A stretch of 64,000 bases of DNA, from positions 39,257,501-39,321,500 of the forward strand of contig NC_083565.1 in NCBI RefSeq assembly GCF_019925205.1, written 5' to 3'. This stretch comes from Metopolophium dirhodum (taxonomy: Eukaryota > Arthropoda > Insecta > Hemiptera > Aphididae). Below are positions 1-11,244 of the stretch, piece after piece. Below the pieces are notes generated by a model. The model worked only from the letters and a program-made list of their open reading frames with translations, was not told where the DNA came from and made no database searches. Position 1 is the stretch's first letter, and every line of letters starts with the position of its first letter. Both the position numbers and the translations under genes were made by a program.

Positions 1-1299
1 GTGAATCTAGTTGGTACTTTGGGGGGTCAAAAGTAAAAATTTCCCAGTAGTTTTCACAAGCGACGTGAAAAACAAAAGAAAAATTAAGGAAAAACGGGAA
101 TTTTTACGCAAAATCTGTTTTCGAGAAAATCGATTTTGGTTTTTGGTGTAACTCTAAAACAAATGACCGTAGGGACATGAAATTTTGACTGAATGTTTAT
201 ATTAGCATTTTCTATACACCATAAAATTTACAAAATATTTTGACTCTTTTTGAGCTGTTTATGGCCATTGTCAGTTTTAAATTTTTTTAGTTTTTTTTTC
301 TATAATTATCAATAAAATTTTATCTGTTGAGTAAAAAAGCTTGACAATTTAATAGAAGGCTCCTAGGTTATTGTTTCAAAGGCAGATGAAAAAAATTAAA
401 AATCCTTAGTCACAGTTTTTAATTATAAGCATTTAAAGTTCACATTTTGACAAAATACGGAATAATCACGAAAAATACCAAATTATTTTGATGAGAATTC
501 ATAAAAATTTTTCTTTTTAAATCTAAGATTTGAAAATGTAATATAAGATTACTCATAAGTTTGTCTACCTTTATCAAAAAAAAAAATGTCTAGAAGAAAC
601 TTAAATTACATTTTTATGAGCGTCTGAAATTTATATTTTTACAACATTTGATATTCACTCGATTTCTCATGTAACAATTTTCTTATTTTATTGTAATTAA
701 AAAACGAATGACTTGAAAATTTCACTGAATGTTTATATTAGCATTTTCTATACACGATAAAATTTTGAAAATATTTTGACTCTTTTTGAGCTGTTTACGG
801 ACGTTGTCAGTTTTCAATTTTTTCAGTTTTTTTTTCTATAAATATCAATAAAATTTTATTTGCTGGGTAAAAAAGCGTGAAAATTTAATATAAGGCTCCT
901 GATATATCATTCTAATAGTAGTTAAAAAATATTAAAAATACATATGCACAATTTTTTCTTATAAGCATTTAAAGTTCAAATTTTGACAACATTTATCAAA
1001 TTTTTAATTTATTAATTATTTTGTGGTTAAAAATTTATAAATTTTTAACTTTTATGGCTAAGGATTGAAAATTTAAAACAAGGCTCCACGTAAATAGGTT
1101 ATATATAAATTACTTTATTCACAATAATATCATCAAATATACTTGGTAAAATCATAGGCTGACTGACAGTTTTTGCTCAGAATCGTTTTTCTTATACAAT
1201 GATATTATATCATTGAATTCAAATTTAACACCATCCATTACAGTGACCCACTTGTAACCTACCGTACAGCAGAGCGATATCCACTTATCCACCTTTTTT
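1..1299 (+). mobile_element. Family A interspersed element, copy I (left end off-window)
   Basis: This is a non-coding, AT-rich interspersed repeat. It matches the sequences at 9848-11244, 35208-36237 and 55703-57182 nearly base for base over long stretches. The body is a diverged internal dimer: the block beginning ACTGAATGTTTATATTAGCA near 189 recurs near 724, about 535 bp later, each half followed by the TTTTTGAGCTGTTTA and TAAGCATTTAAAGTTC landmarks. Near the right end are CTCAGAATCG (about 1177), the near-palindrome CAATGATATTATATCATTG (1197-1215) and a conserved tail ending in CCACTTATCCACC plus a T-run. The left GATTCTGAG terminus seen in the other copies lies outside the window. No ORF of useful size is present, so it is non-autonomous; the class is not certain. 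Confidence 0.8.
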
Positions 1300-1958
1300 A
1301 TGATGTATTTCGATTTTAAATATCTCGCTTTTAATGAGTTCTAGTGTTCTACATCAGTTGTTACAAAATACCTTTTATAGTAATAAGTACGGAAAAAAAA
1401 ATAATATGAAATAATTTCATCGGAATGTCATAATATAGGTAGGTAGCTGATGAAATATTCAGCTTCACGTGGTGGATATAACTACACGCTAAAGCTGCGT
1501 TTCATTGTACAGCGTAAAATCTACGTACAGCAATTGAAAATAGTTTTAATTAATGTTCTAATAAATATTTTATCAAAACATCATACAAAAATGTGTACGC
1601 GCTCGAAGCGTGGGCAATACGACACGCGTACAATTTTTAATTAAAAAACCGGCAACAAATAAATGGGTTTAATATCGGTATTTACCGACGTTACCAATGT
1701 AACAATATTACCGTCATTGTCGTCAAATACAATGAAATATAATATTGTATAACACTGTACCACGTTAGCGGTGTTTACCCTCAAAACGCATATTTCAGGT
1801 AGATACTTTAAGGCACATATGCAAATAGTGTTGTAGATTTGTCGGTGGACATTTTATTATTTTTTTTTTTTTTTTTAATAAACGAGTGGTTAGTTTCAAA
1901 ACGAATCGTAACGGACGTGTAACGACACCGTTAAACAAAAACCATAAACATAATAGCA
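1300..1958. other. Unassigned AT-rich spacer
   Basis: No gene, tRNA or clear repeat was recognised. A 64-codon open frame at 1450-1644 starts with GTG or another non-ATG codon context and has no supporting splice or promoter signal. A T-run lies at 1860-1877. Confidence 0.5.
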
Positions 1959-2225
1959 GGGCTTGAATTTCAGAAACCAGTATAAACTATTAAAATAATC
2001 GAAACCGGACAAAATTTGATACCGATATTATAATCTAAAACCAAAACCGAAAAACATTGGAAACCGGTACTACATTAAAAACCGAAAATGGAAAAATTTG
2101 GATACCGGTGTTATATTTTAAAACCGAAACCGAAAATATAATACTTAAAAAATGATATTTTTTTGAAAATCATTGGTATCTTGAACATTTTGGAAAGTTT
2201 GCTTTACACAACAGGCGATTTGAAT
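1959..2225 (+). repeat. AAACCG-rich element (CAGGGCTTGAA end)
   Basis: The stretch opens with CAGGGCTTGAATTTC and then repeats the words AAACCGG, AAAACCGA and GATACCG many times. The same style of sequence occurs at 8335-8830 (opposite strand) and at 29806-30032, where the element has clear ends and a target duplication. The part from about 2150 (GAAAATCATTGGTATCTTG, then TTGGAAAGTTTGC) is the reverse complement of 8670-8725, which shows common descent rather than independent simple-repeat growth. It is probably a degraded non-autonomous hAT-like element. Confidence 0.55.
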
Positions 2226-3025
2226 GTGATCCCTTTCCACGTACCTCAACATAACTCCAAAACATTCCCCTCCTTTCACATCAAAACCCACCTAACTAAT
2301 TATGGTACAGCATTTTGATGTTTGGAAATGAGTTTTTGGATTGGACTCTATCCATTACCTACTAATTATTAATCATTCACGATTTTCATCAGAAAACCAG
2401 TCGTTCAATATTTTGGAGAAATGTAATTTAGTTTAGTATTTTTTTTTCGTTCATATATTGTGATTAAAATAACTTAAGTTACGTTTTTACAAATTTACTT
2501 ATTTCGAATATCTAAATTGTCTTGGACAATGTACTTGAGCCTATTGCCGTTTATGTTATACAAATTTAAAATAAAATAATAAATATTATTTGAACTGTAT
2601 TAACTCCCGAAGTTCCCGGGCTACGGTTAAAATGATAATTCAAAGGGCACTAGAAACTCTCACTGTATTACCTACTACATATGGGCTCACATAACAGGTT
2701 TCTCATATCTCGGTACAGAACTTTGCTGTTATCGTAATATTGTTCACTCGGTATTAATTAATTAATAATAAATTAGGTACGTAAATCGTAACGACATTAT
2801 ATATTATTATATTAAGCCAAATATCCCGACTTCGAGTGCAGTTATTCAAGTCCTATATTATAGTATATAATAATATACGCTCTACAGGTGTGTCTCAGTT
2901 CTAGTATACCACCTCAGTTTGCGGACAGATCGGCGTCAGTCTCAAACCTAGCTTTGGGAAATGATTCGACTTAGATGGGCAACTTAAAGTCGCGGATTTT
3001 GATTTGTATCATTATTTTTTGTCAA
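2226..3025. other. Unassigned AT-rich spacer
   Basis: No coding signal was seen. The stretch contains short AT palindromic runs near 2790-2880 (TATTATTATAT types) and nothing that could be assigned. Confidence 0.4.
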
Positions 3026-3026
3026 T

Positions 3027-3420
3027 CTATATATGTAAAAATGAATTTTTGTGTGTGTGTCCTTAATGTATTCCTAAATGGAAGAACCGATAAGGATGAA
3101 AATTGGCACAGAGATAGATTAGACCTCTTGAAAGAAGATAGGCTAGCTTAAAAAAGATAAATTCCAACCCGGGAAGGTGCTCAAATAGGGATTATGGAAT
3201 TTACGATGGAAATTTTTGTTTGTAAATGGTCGCTTTAGGTTTTAATAATAATAATAATTAATTAAGCGATAAACATGTTGGCGCAGTGGCACTCCTAAGT
3301 ATTTTCGTATGGAATGTCTCAAGTTTGAACCACGGTTTCGGTAGCCCGAACTTTTCAATTGTTTTCCATTTTTTTTCTTATTTTTATTTTTTTTTTATTT
3401 GTCTTCTTTATCTATATGCA
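3027..3420 (+). mobile_element. Helitron-like 5' end with tRNA-like A/B boxes
   Basis: The start TCTATATATGTAAAAATGAA, preceded by A, resembles the 5' terminus of a large group of insect Helitron-like repeats that begin TCTATATATATAAAA. It is followed by the phrase GAACCGATAAGGATGAAAAT-TGGCACAGAG, also common in such repeats. Further in, TGGCGCAGTGG (3279-3289) fits a Pol III A box and GTTTGAACC (3323-3331) fits a degenerate B box at tRNA-like spacing. No 3' CTRR terminus was located nearby, so the copy is probably truncated or nested with a tRNA-derived SINE. The class is inferred from recalled end motifs only. Confidence 0.35.
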
Positions 3421-5945
3421 TATGAATGTTTGGTTTTTTTATTCGTCGGATTTTAGTACGGTATTAGGTTACGTTAGGATTTTGTATTAATTTATCGTAT
3501 TAATAGGTTGAATTAAGTGAAAACGACAAACTTGGTTTAACTCTGATACTTTAGAGTTCAATTATATCCCACACACAATTTGGGAAATGATAATATTTTA
3601 TGAATATTTTAAAATGCTTGAATAATGAATATTTGACTAATAATATTGTATAAATATTTTCTTCTCATTATAACAAAATATTGTACTATATGATTGGGTA
3701 AAAATGTCAACTTAATAATTTTATAAAATTTCCGTAAAAATTTCAAAATTAAAATGTTTTTTATAAAATATTTTGAAAAATATGAACTTCTTGGCCAAAG
3801 AATATAATTAAAATATTTCCTAATTATTTACGCAACTTTTTAAAATATTTTGACAACTATATTATTTTACTGAAAATATTTCTACCATAGTTATAGGAAA
3901 TATTTGTATGCTGTGTGGGACACTTAAGTACAAACATCCCGGTGTACCGCAGGTAGATTGCCTACCTGATAATAAACTACTGCGAATCTCACGGATAACA
4001 CCGGGCTATACATTAAAATACAAAATAATTTACACTTAAAAAGACATTGCTTCCACGGCGCGTTACACCCAAAAGGAGTTGAAAAATCAGAATTTTTTTT
4101 CCGGGTAACGGAAAAGTGAAGATAAGTTTTCAACACCGTACGCTGAATATTAAACAACGAATCGAACAAAGTTTGAGTCGTATAGACTTGGTACATTTAA
4201 CGGTCGACGAAGTGCACGGGATCAGCTATAGTTATATAATATTATATAGATTTAGGGTAAAACGAGACGAAATCCGTGTCCATATAGGTTAGCCCGAGTA
4301 ATACAGTTTGTTTTCTTCGCCGTAACGTTTTCAGTGAACAAGAAAACAAAATTTCACTTTACTGGACGTTTAAAACATTTTTGATTATATACGGGAATTA
4401 CACGAACTCGTATGACTGTATTTTCGAAGATGCATCGCGAATGTACGTCATCGCGGTATAATAAGACGACACTTGATACCGTTTCCGGTTGAACAATTCG
4501 GCTTTGTAACAGCTGTACTTTAGGATTATATGTATCGTCGAAACGATCTGAGCGTATCGAATACACAACGGAAATTGGTTTGTTTGACTTTGTTCTGTTT
4601 ATGATGTCCGTAAAAGCTGTGCTTTATCTCTAACGCGTTTCTGAATGGGGGAAAATAAAATAAAACAGTAAGTCTGTCGTCGTGGTATACCTACTTATAG
4701 TACGATAGGTGGTAGCTGGTAACCTATATATTATTGTGTTATTGTTATGGTAACCGGGCGTAAACGAAATACGCGCCGTATTTCGTTATTTATACTATTA
4801 ATTTATAATATCGTCTTTAATAAAAAAAAACAATTAACATCATAATATTATTATAAGTCTCAAGATTTTTAAATTTTCAAGTATAATCGTTTTTCCGGGG
4901 GATTTTGGGTTTTGGGTGCAGGGTTTATTTGGGTGATCTTATTTGACACTCGAAACTAGGTGAATAACCGTTTTTATTCGGGTCAGGGCATCGGAGCCTG
5001 TGCGTTTTTAGTACAAGAAACATGTCTAACAGGAAAAACTCTCACGCCCCATAGACAAGTCGATTTTTGTTAATACATTTTTTTTTTGTTTATTTGAAAG
5101 GAGAGAACATTTTTCAGGTTGGACCAAATTTTCAAAATTATGATAAATTTATATTATAGAAGTAAAATATGCACTTCAATGATACATAATATTTGTTATT
5201 TTTAAATTGTATTTTTCTCGCACTCTTAAAAGTAAAATGATGTTTCGGGCTTTAATCGAACCTGAAAAAATTATCAAATTATCATCTTTCAAATAAAAAC
5301 AAAATCATCGAAATTCGACATGCCAATGAGTTTTTTCCATGAAGTAATTTTTATTGATAAAATATACCATATAAACCTCCCCCCCCCATAAATAGTTATT
5401 TGACAGTAGATTAGTTGAAAGGTAGTAAGGTACTATACTATTGAAGTTATATAAAATATAATTTTCAAATTTTCTAGAATTGCTGAAAACCGGAAAAACC
5501 AGCACAGACACCATTAATATTGGCTAATACTTATGTTCGGTAGTCCAGTTAATTTTATTAGATATATTTATAAAATATTGTTATTGTAACAAGGTAATAC
5601 TGTTTATTATTATAGTATTTGGTCAATGTCAACACATAGTTCAGTCGTTGAAACCAGACCAGACCCGACCGTAAACGTCTACACAATAATGTTTTATGTT
5701 GTTATATTGGCTGTATTTGGATTTATTCTATGGGCGCCTACAACCAGTAAAGTAATAAATTGTGATTGAAATAATATTTTAATATTCGGTGAATTGGATT
5801 TTAATATCGATAACATTTTTAAGAAAATATTATTTATAGTGAATGCATAATAATATAATTGATTGTAAATACTGTCCTCATATTGTTATTATCGAACAAA
5901 AGACTAACTAAAAAATCGAACTATCCACATAGAATACTTACAAAT
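3421..5945. other. Unassigned AT-rich stretch
   Basis: No convincing gene was found. Minus-strand frames at 3924-4196 and 4354-4566 are 90 and 70 codons, but lack family resemblance or splice support. A C8 run lies at 5380-5388. The stretch 3940-4640 is richer in CpG than its surroundings. Confidence 0.4.
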
Positions 5946-6279
5946 CAAAGGTGGTCAAGTTAATAAAAATAATTAACTGTGACAAGTTAAGTTAATTCAA
6001 TTAAATTGTCTTTAGTTAAGTTAAAAGTTAACAAAAAAAAAAATTAATTAGATTATTTTATAATATATAATTGGTAAAATAATGACCAAAATCGAAAAAG
6101 AGTCATCGAATCAGTATTGTCTAGTTGATTGCGAATGACAGGAAAAGAAAATTAACGTAACTGCACGACAGTAGTAATTAACTATACAAAGTTAAGTTAC
6201 AACAATAACAATTTTAACTGAATAAGTTAATAAGTTAAAAACAAAAATAATTAACTAGTTAAGTTAATGCCCGCCTTTG
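5946..6279. mobile_element. hAT-like MITE with 8-bp target duplication
   Basis: This is a 334-bp non-coding element. It begins CAAAGGTGGTCAAGTTAA and ends TTAATGCCCGCCTTTG, so the terminal inverted repeat is CAAAGGYGGKCA with few mismatches. The interior is full of TTAAGTTAA-type words. The flanks TTACAAAT (5938-5945) and TACCAAAT (6280-6287) match at 6 of 8 positions, as expected for an old 8-bp target-site duplication of the hAT superfamily. There is no transposase, so it is non-autonomous. Assignment rests on end structure and duplication length. Confidence 0.65.
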
Positions 6280-6419
6280 TACCAAATGAAAATATTATTT
6301 GGATTTTGGTTGATTTTGGGAGTTTGGTTTTTAAGGGTTTTTTGTGGGTGTTTTGGGCACTTGTATGGGAAGGGGGTGAAGGCCCCGATATAAAATAATA
6401 AAAACGATATCAATATTCT

Positions 6420-7690
6420 GTTTGAATGGTCGGACTGGTGGTCGTTGTCGTTCTTTGAATTAAAAAATAAACCGATGTAGTCACTCAGTTAAAGTCTCGT
6501 CACGGTCGGGTAGGATCATTCGTATAACTACTGATGCCACGGACTGTAGGCGAGTGCAGGGTGAAACTTTCTGAAATCGATTGCCTCGTCGAGAAGCACA
6601 AACTGGAGATGAAAGGGCATGCCAGCAGCAGCACAACTATTATACCTAGGTTCTGTTGTTTCGGTCTCAGAACCTGTGTACAAGTATAACTATGCACGTC
6701 GTCGACTGCTCATCATCCAAACGACTTCTATTCGTTTACAAACGCATCGAGACAATTCTTTGGGTGCCCGCAGCTGAACGGAGATAATATTATATCGTAA
6801 TAACATTGTACTACGGTAAACCTCCCGACCACACTGCTAATTATTGGAAAGCTCGTGACCAGGTACCTCTGCGAGTTAGTATACCTCAGACCCACCCGAC
6901 GAAGACGATTAAAACTTTGGGTCGTCCTAATCCGACGGCGGCTAGCTCGACATCGGAGATTTCAACGAATTTCGGCGGTGAACCGTTTCGTTTTAACGGC
7001 GGCGGGCGAGAGAGGCGTAACCACCCCCTCCCCTATCCCTAATCATGGTGCCCGTGTCAACGTTTAAAATGCGTTTTTGTTCCCTTTGTCGTATTATAAT
7101 AACGATATGAACATATTATTACCGCGGCTGCTAATGTGCGACACAAAATAACAATAACGTAATTCCATCTGGTATACCAGCTATACTTATGTATACCACG
7201 ATGTTCGAGCTGCGTGCGCGTAAAATATTATGATATAGGTACTAATAACGTCGTTAGTATAAAATGGATTAATTTTCTCGCTGCTAATTGGTTGTTCGTT
7301 ATTGATGGAAAACATAGGGCGAGTTTATCGGATTACGTTTTGATTTCGTTGAAACCGAGCGGGGGACCTGTCCATATATTACATCGTGTACGGCGTTATG
7401 CGCGTTTGTCTACGTCACATTTAATACTGTTTTCGATACAGAACACGCGCACCGGCGGAATGTGTTTGCCGCGTAAAACAGGCGATCGTCGGCGGCGGCA
7501 GGTTTTCCCGGGCATTTCGGCGATGTGTGTTTTTGGCAACGGCCGCGGTCGGCGAGAGGACGAGGGGATCCGCGTCGGGCGTGCTCTCGCCCGTTCGTGT
7601 TCGGCAGGATTAAAATTGAATATTTTCCGCGAAAATTTGAAAACTAATAACATCTATAACGGCAGTGGCTCTGGTACACTATATAGGTAG
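6420..7690. other. CpG-rich island, no confirmed gene
   Basis: GC and CpG rise sharply, especially at 6940-7020 and 7320-7610 (GCGCGTTTG, CGGCGGCGGC, GCGTCGGGCG). Open frames on both strands (7214-7690 plus, 7396-7653 minus) overlap each other in the same GC-rich block, which points to stop-codon scarcity rather than coding. The base composition would fit a promoter or first exon of a hemipteran gene, but no start, splice pair or protein family was recognised. Confidence 0.4.
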
Positions 7691-7978
7691 GTATGACTAC
7701 TATAATAATAATAATGCGCTCCCGCGCTCCATCGAAAATAATTAATAAAATAATTACACTCGCGTCGTATTTCACCGAACACGGCGGCAGCAGCGGTGTC
7801 GCATACGCCGTATAACTATGTGTACAATATGCATATAACTCGTTGGTATATATTTATACGTTATATACATAGGTATTCGGATTTATGTGCGTTGTAACAA
7901 TATGATACGACGACGATAAATAGTGTGCAATATAATAATTATTTTGCGTATGTGTTGTACACAGGTACGCGCGCGACG

Positions 7979-9848
7979 CCAATGACGACGGAATTAATTT
8001 CAACGTTTTATCACATCCGCACGGTCGGGTCGGGGGGGGGGGGGGGGTTGGAGGGGGAGGGTGAAATACGTATTATTTTGGAAAATTGAAATATTAGTGT
8101 TGTACGGGGGGTCGTGGGCGTATTCGACTCGCGTTGACGGCTAAAACTCCGTTTTACACGAATCACATGGAAATAAACCTTGTTTATTTGAAATAGAAAA
8201 ATAACGTATAGGTACTATAATATTATTCTTCAATTAATATTACGTAATCGAGTACGGGTGTGAATCGGTGTACCCGCGGTGGCTATTGTATCGGAAAAAC
8301 AAAATATGCATGTTTTTCAAATAATTATTTTGGGCGGGGCTTGAAACCGGTTGAAAAAAATTCGGTTTCGATTTTGTACACCGGTTTTTAATTTTTTCAA
8401 TTTTGGTTTCAATTTTCTAATACCGGTATTAGGAAATTTCGGTTTCGGTTTCGATTTCGTATACCGGTTTCCAATTTTTTTTCGGTTTTGGTCTTAAATT
8501 ATAGTTCCAGTTTTCAACTTTTTCCAGTTTCGTTTTTGATTTTGTTTTCGGTTTCTGTTCTTGAACTGTTTATACCGGTTTCTAAAATCGGTCTCGAGCC
8601 CTGGATTATTTACGTTCATTCATAGTTTATTAATTTATTTGAATCTCGGGATCACATTCGAATCCCATTTTGTGTAAAGTAAACTTTCCAAAATGTTCAA
8701 GATACCAATGATTTTCAAAAAAATACCGTTTTTTAAATTTTATATTTTTGGTTTCGGTTTTGTTTTTGTTTGCGGTTTCTGTTTTTTAACGGTTTATACC
8801 GTTTTCTGAAATAGGTTTTGAAACTAAATTTTTATAGGTTAGTACCAGTATTACTTTTAGTAACCTACACCTGTTATAATAATATCACGTTTTATCCACC
8901 GATGAAATATACAGTTTTCCTTCCGTCAATACCCATCCACCCATATATGTTTTAAGGTGTAGACTTTCAATCTATGTCGCTGAGTTTGGCTACTATTGCT
9001 TACACTTAGCTACAAACCGGTGTACACCAATATAATACGCCATTGACGACGGAATTGATTCAAACATTTTATTTACATCTACACGGTCGCGACGAAATAT
9101 GTCTTGTTTTCGAAAATGTTAATATCAGTGTTATAGGGTAGTAGTTCAGATAGTTGTTTTCGACAATCGAACATACGTTAAACCCCACCCACTCGCGTTG
9201 ACAGCTAAGGATCGGGTGTTTTTGTTTTAAAAAAATTGAGTATTATATTTGAACCATTTTATACGAACTAAAATATACCTGTTATATAAAATATAAAAGA
9301 AATAAGGCGTAGGTACCTACTCTTCAAATACACATTTTGCACAAGTGTAGATAGGCGTACCTATTGGCATAAATCAGAAAAAGAATCAGTGTTGCTCGAA
9401 TAATTTTAGGTGACCTACCCCTCATAGAAGATTGTTATGCCTACCGATGAAATAAACTATTTTTCTTCTATTGATGCCCACCTAACATCAAGACTTGGAC
9501 GCTATGCTACACGCTGCACTGAGTGTACTTACAAACTGCGCCGATCACCTACTTTACGTATGACATGGAATATTTTTTAGATAGGGGGAGGGGCAATGTA
9601 GGGTAACGCGAGCCAGAACTTACGTTAAAACGTAAAAATAAATGATTAAACATTGAATTTTGTAGGTGCTTTGAGATTGCATTTGATTGTGAAATTAAAA
9701 AAGTGAGATGATGGGGAACCCCTTGATTGTACAATGTAGCAGTATATTTTAAACACTTCGGCGCCACTGTCCACATGCATACTCGCGTTGACGGTTAAAA
9801 CTTTGATGTTGCATTTTTAAAATTTGTGCATTTTTTCATTCTTTTTAA
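7979..9848 (+). repeat. Diverged tandem duplication with nested AAACCG-rich insert
   Basis: GCCAATGACGACGGAATT (7978) recurs as GCCATTGACGACGGAATT (9040). The phrase ACTCGCGTTGACGGCTAA appears at about 8126, with close variants at about 9190 and 9780. CACCGATGAAATA-type text at 8898 recurs at 9438. The region is therefore two to three diverged copies of a unit of roughly 0.5-1 kb. The first copy holds a G16 run (8032-8047) and the AAACCG-rich insert at about 8335-8830. The third appears to be split by the family A element at 9848-11244, because text after that element (GTTTTATTTAAAATAGAAAA, about 11280) resembles 8176-8200. Confidence 0.55.
8335..8830 (-). repeat. AAACCG-rich elements, reverse orientation
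   Basis: The text is dominated by CGGTTTCGGTTT, ACCGGTTT and related words. One unit seems to run from GGGCTTGAAACCGG (about 8337) to CGAGCCCTGG (about 8597), whose ends are inverted versions of CAGGGCTTGA. The sequence from 8670 onward (ACTTTCCAAAATGTTCAAGA) is the reverse complement of 2165-2210. It is non-coding and probably non-autonomous hAT-like debris. Confidence 0.5.
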
Positions 9849-11244
9849 GATTCTGAGTGGAACGATAAATGTTTTGATTTTACAATGATGTGTGTTTTAT
9901 TAATTTATTTTTTTTGTTTTTTTATTTTTGAGTCTTTGTACACGATAAGTAGTCGAAATAATGCTTCGATTTTCAACTTCAGTACCTTGTTCGATGGGAA
10001 AGTTAATATTGTCCGTGCATTCAGGGGGTCAAATTCTAAAATTCCCAAAAGTTTTCAAAACGCAAGGAAAAACAACATAAAAATTAAGGGAAAAGGGGAA
10101 TTTTTACCCAAAATCAGTTTTCCACAAAATCGATTTTGGTTTTTGGTGTAACTCTAAAACAAATGAACGTATATACATGACATTTTCACAGGTCGTTTAT
10201 ATTTGCATTTTCTATACACGATAAAATATTCAAAATATTTTTATTTGTTTTGAACTGTTTAGGAACATTTTCAGTTTCAAATTGTATTAGTATTTTTTTC
10301 TATGAATGTCAATAAAACTTTGTTTGTTGAGTAAAAATACTTGAAAATTTAATACAAGGATCCTACTATATTGTTACAAAGACATTCGAAAAATATTAAA
10401 AATCCTTAGTCACAGTATTTTTTTATAAGCATTTAAAGTTCAAAAATTGACAAAATATTGAAAAACCACGAAAATTAGCAAATTATTTTGAGTTAAGAAC
10501 TCATAATTCAATAATTCAATTATTTTTAAATCTAAAATTTTAAAATGTAATACAAAGTTCCTTATAAGATTATCTACTTTTATCAAAAAAAAAAATGTGT
10601 GTAAGAAAGTCAAATTAAATTTTTATGAGCGTTTGAAATTCAAATTTTTACAACATTAGATCTTCACTCAATTTCTCATGTAGCGATTTTCTTATTTTAT
10701 TGTAATTAAAAAACGAATGACTTAATACTTGAAAATTTGAACTGAATGTTTATATTGACATTTTTTATACACCATACAATTTCGAAAATAATTTGACTAT
10801 TTTTGAGCTGTTTACGGACATTGTCAATTTTCAATTTTCTTAGTTTTTTTTCCTATAAAATAATTCAATAAAATTGTATTTGTTGGGTAAAAAAGCGTGA
10901 AAATTCAATGCAAGGCGCCTGATATATTGTTACAATAGCAGTTGAAATATATTAAAAATATATAGACACAATTTTTTTTTATAAGCATTTAAATTTTGAA
11001 TTTTGACAACATTTTAAATTTTAAACAAGGTTCCACGTGAATATGTTATATAAAAATTACTTTATTCACAATAATATCATCAAATATACTTGGTAATATC
11101 ATAGGCTGACTTACCGTTTTCGTTCAGAATCGTTTTTCTTATACAATGATATTATATCATTGAATTAAAATGTAACACCATCCATTACAGTGACCCGCTT
11201 GTAACCTCCTACTGTACAGCTGACCGACATCCACTTACTCACTT
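9848..11244 (+). mobile_element. Family A interspersed element, copy II (full length)
   Basis: The left end AGATTCTGAGTGGAACGATA matches the left end of the copy at 55703. A T-rich lead, the landmark TACACGATAAGTAGTCGAAA, the two about-540-bp half-repeats, CAGAATCG (about 11129) and the right tail TACAGCTGACCGACATCCAC follow. GATTCTGAG near the left and GTTCAGAATC near the right are inverted, like transposon termini, but about 115 bp of conserved tail lies outside the right one. There is no transposase; frames inside (for example 9885-10151) are not conserved in the other copies. Confidence 0.8.

Noticed and set aside
6500..6697. Minus-strand frame with a hydrophobic stretch
   Set aside because: It starts with GTG and has no splice signals; the hydrophobic run is what T-rich DNA yields by chance.
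7214..7690. 158-codon plus-strand frame
   Set aside because: The 5' part is AT-rich non-coding text and the 3' part is a CpG island also open on the opposite strand; no family resemblance.
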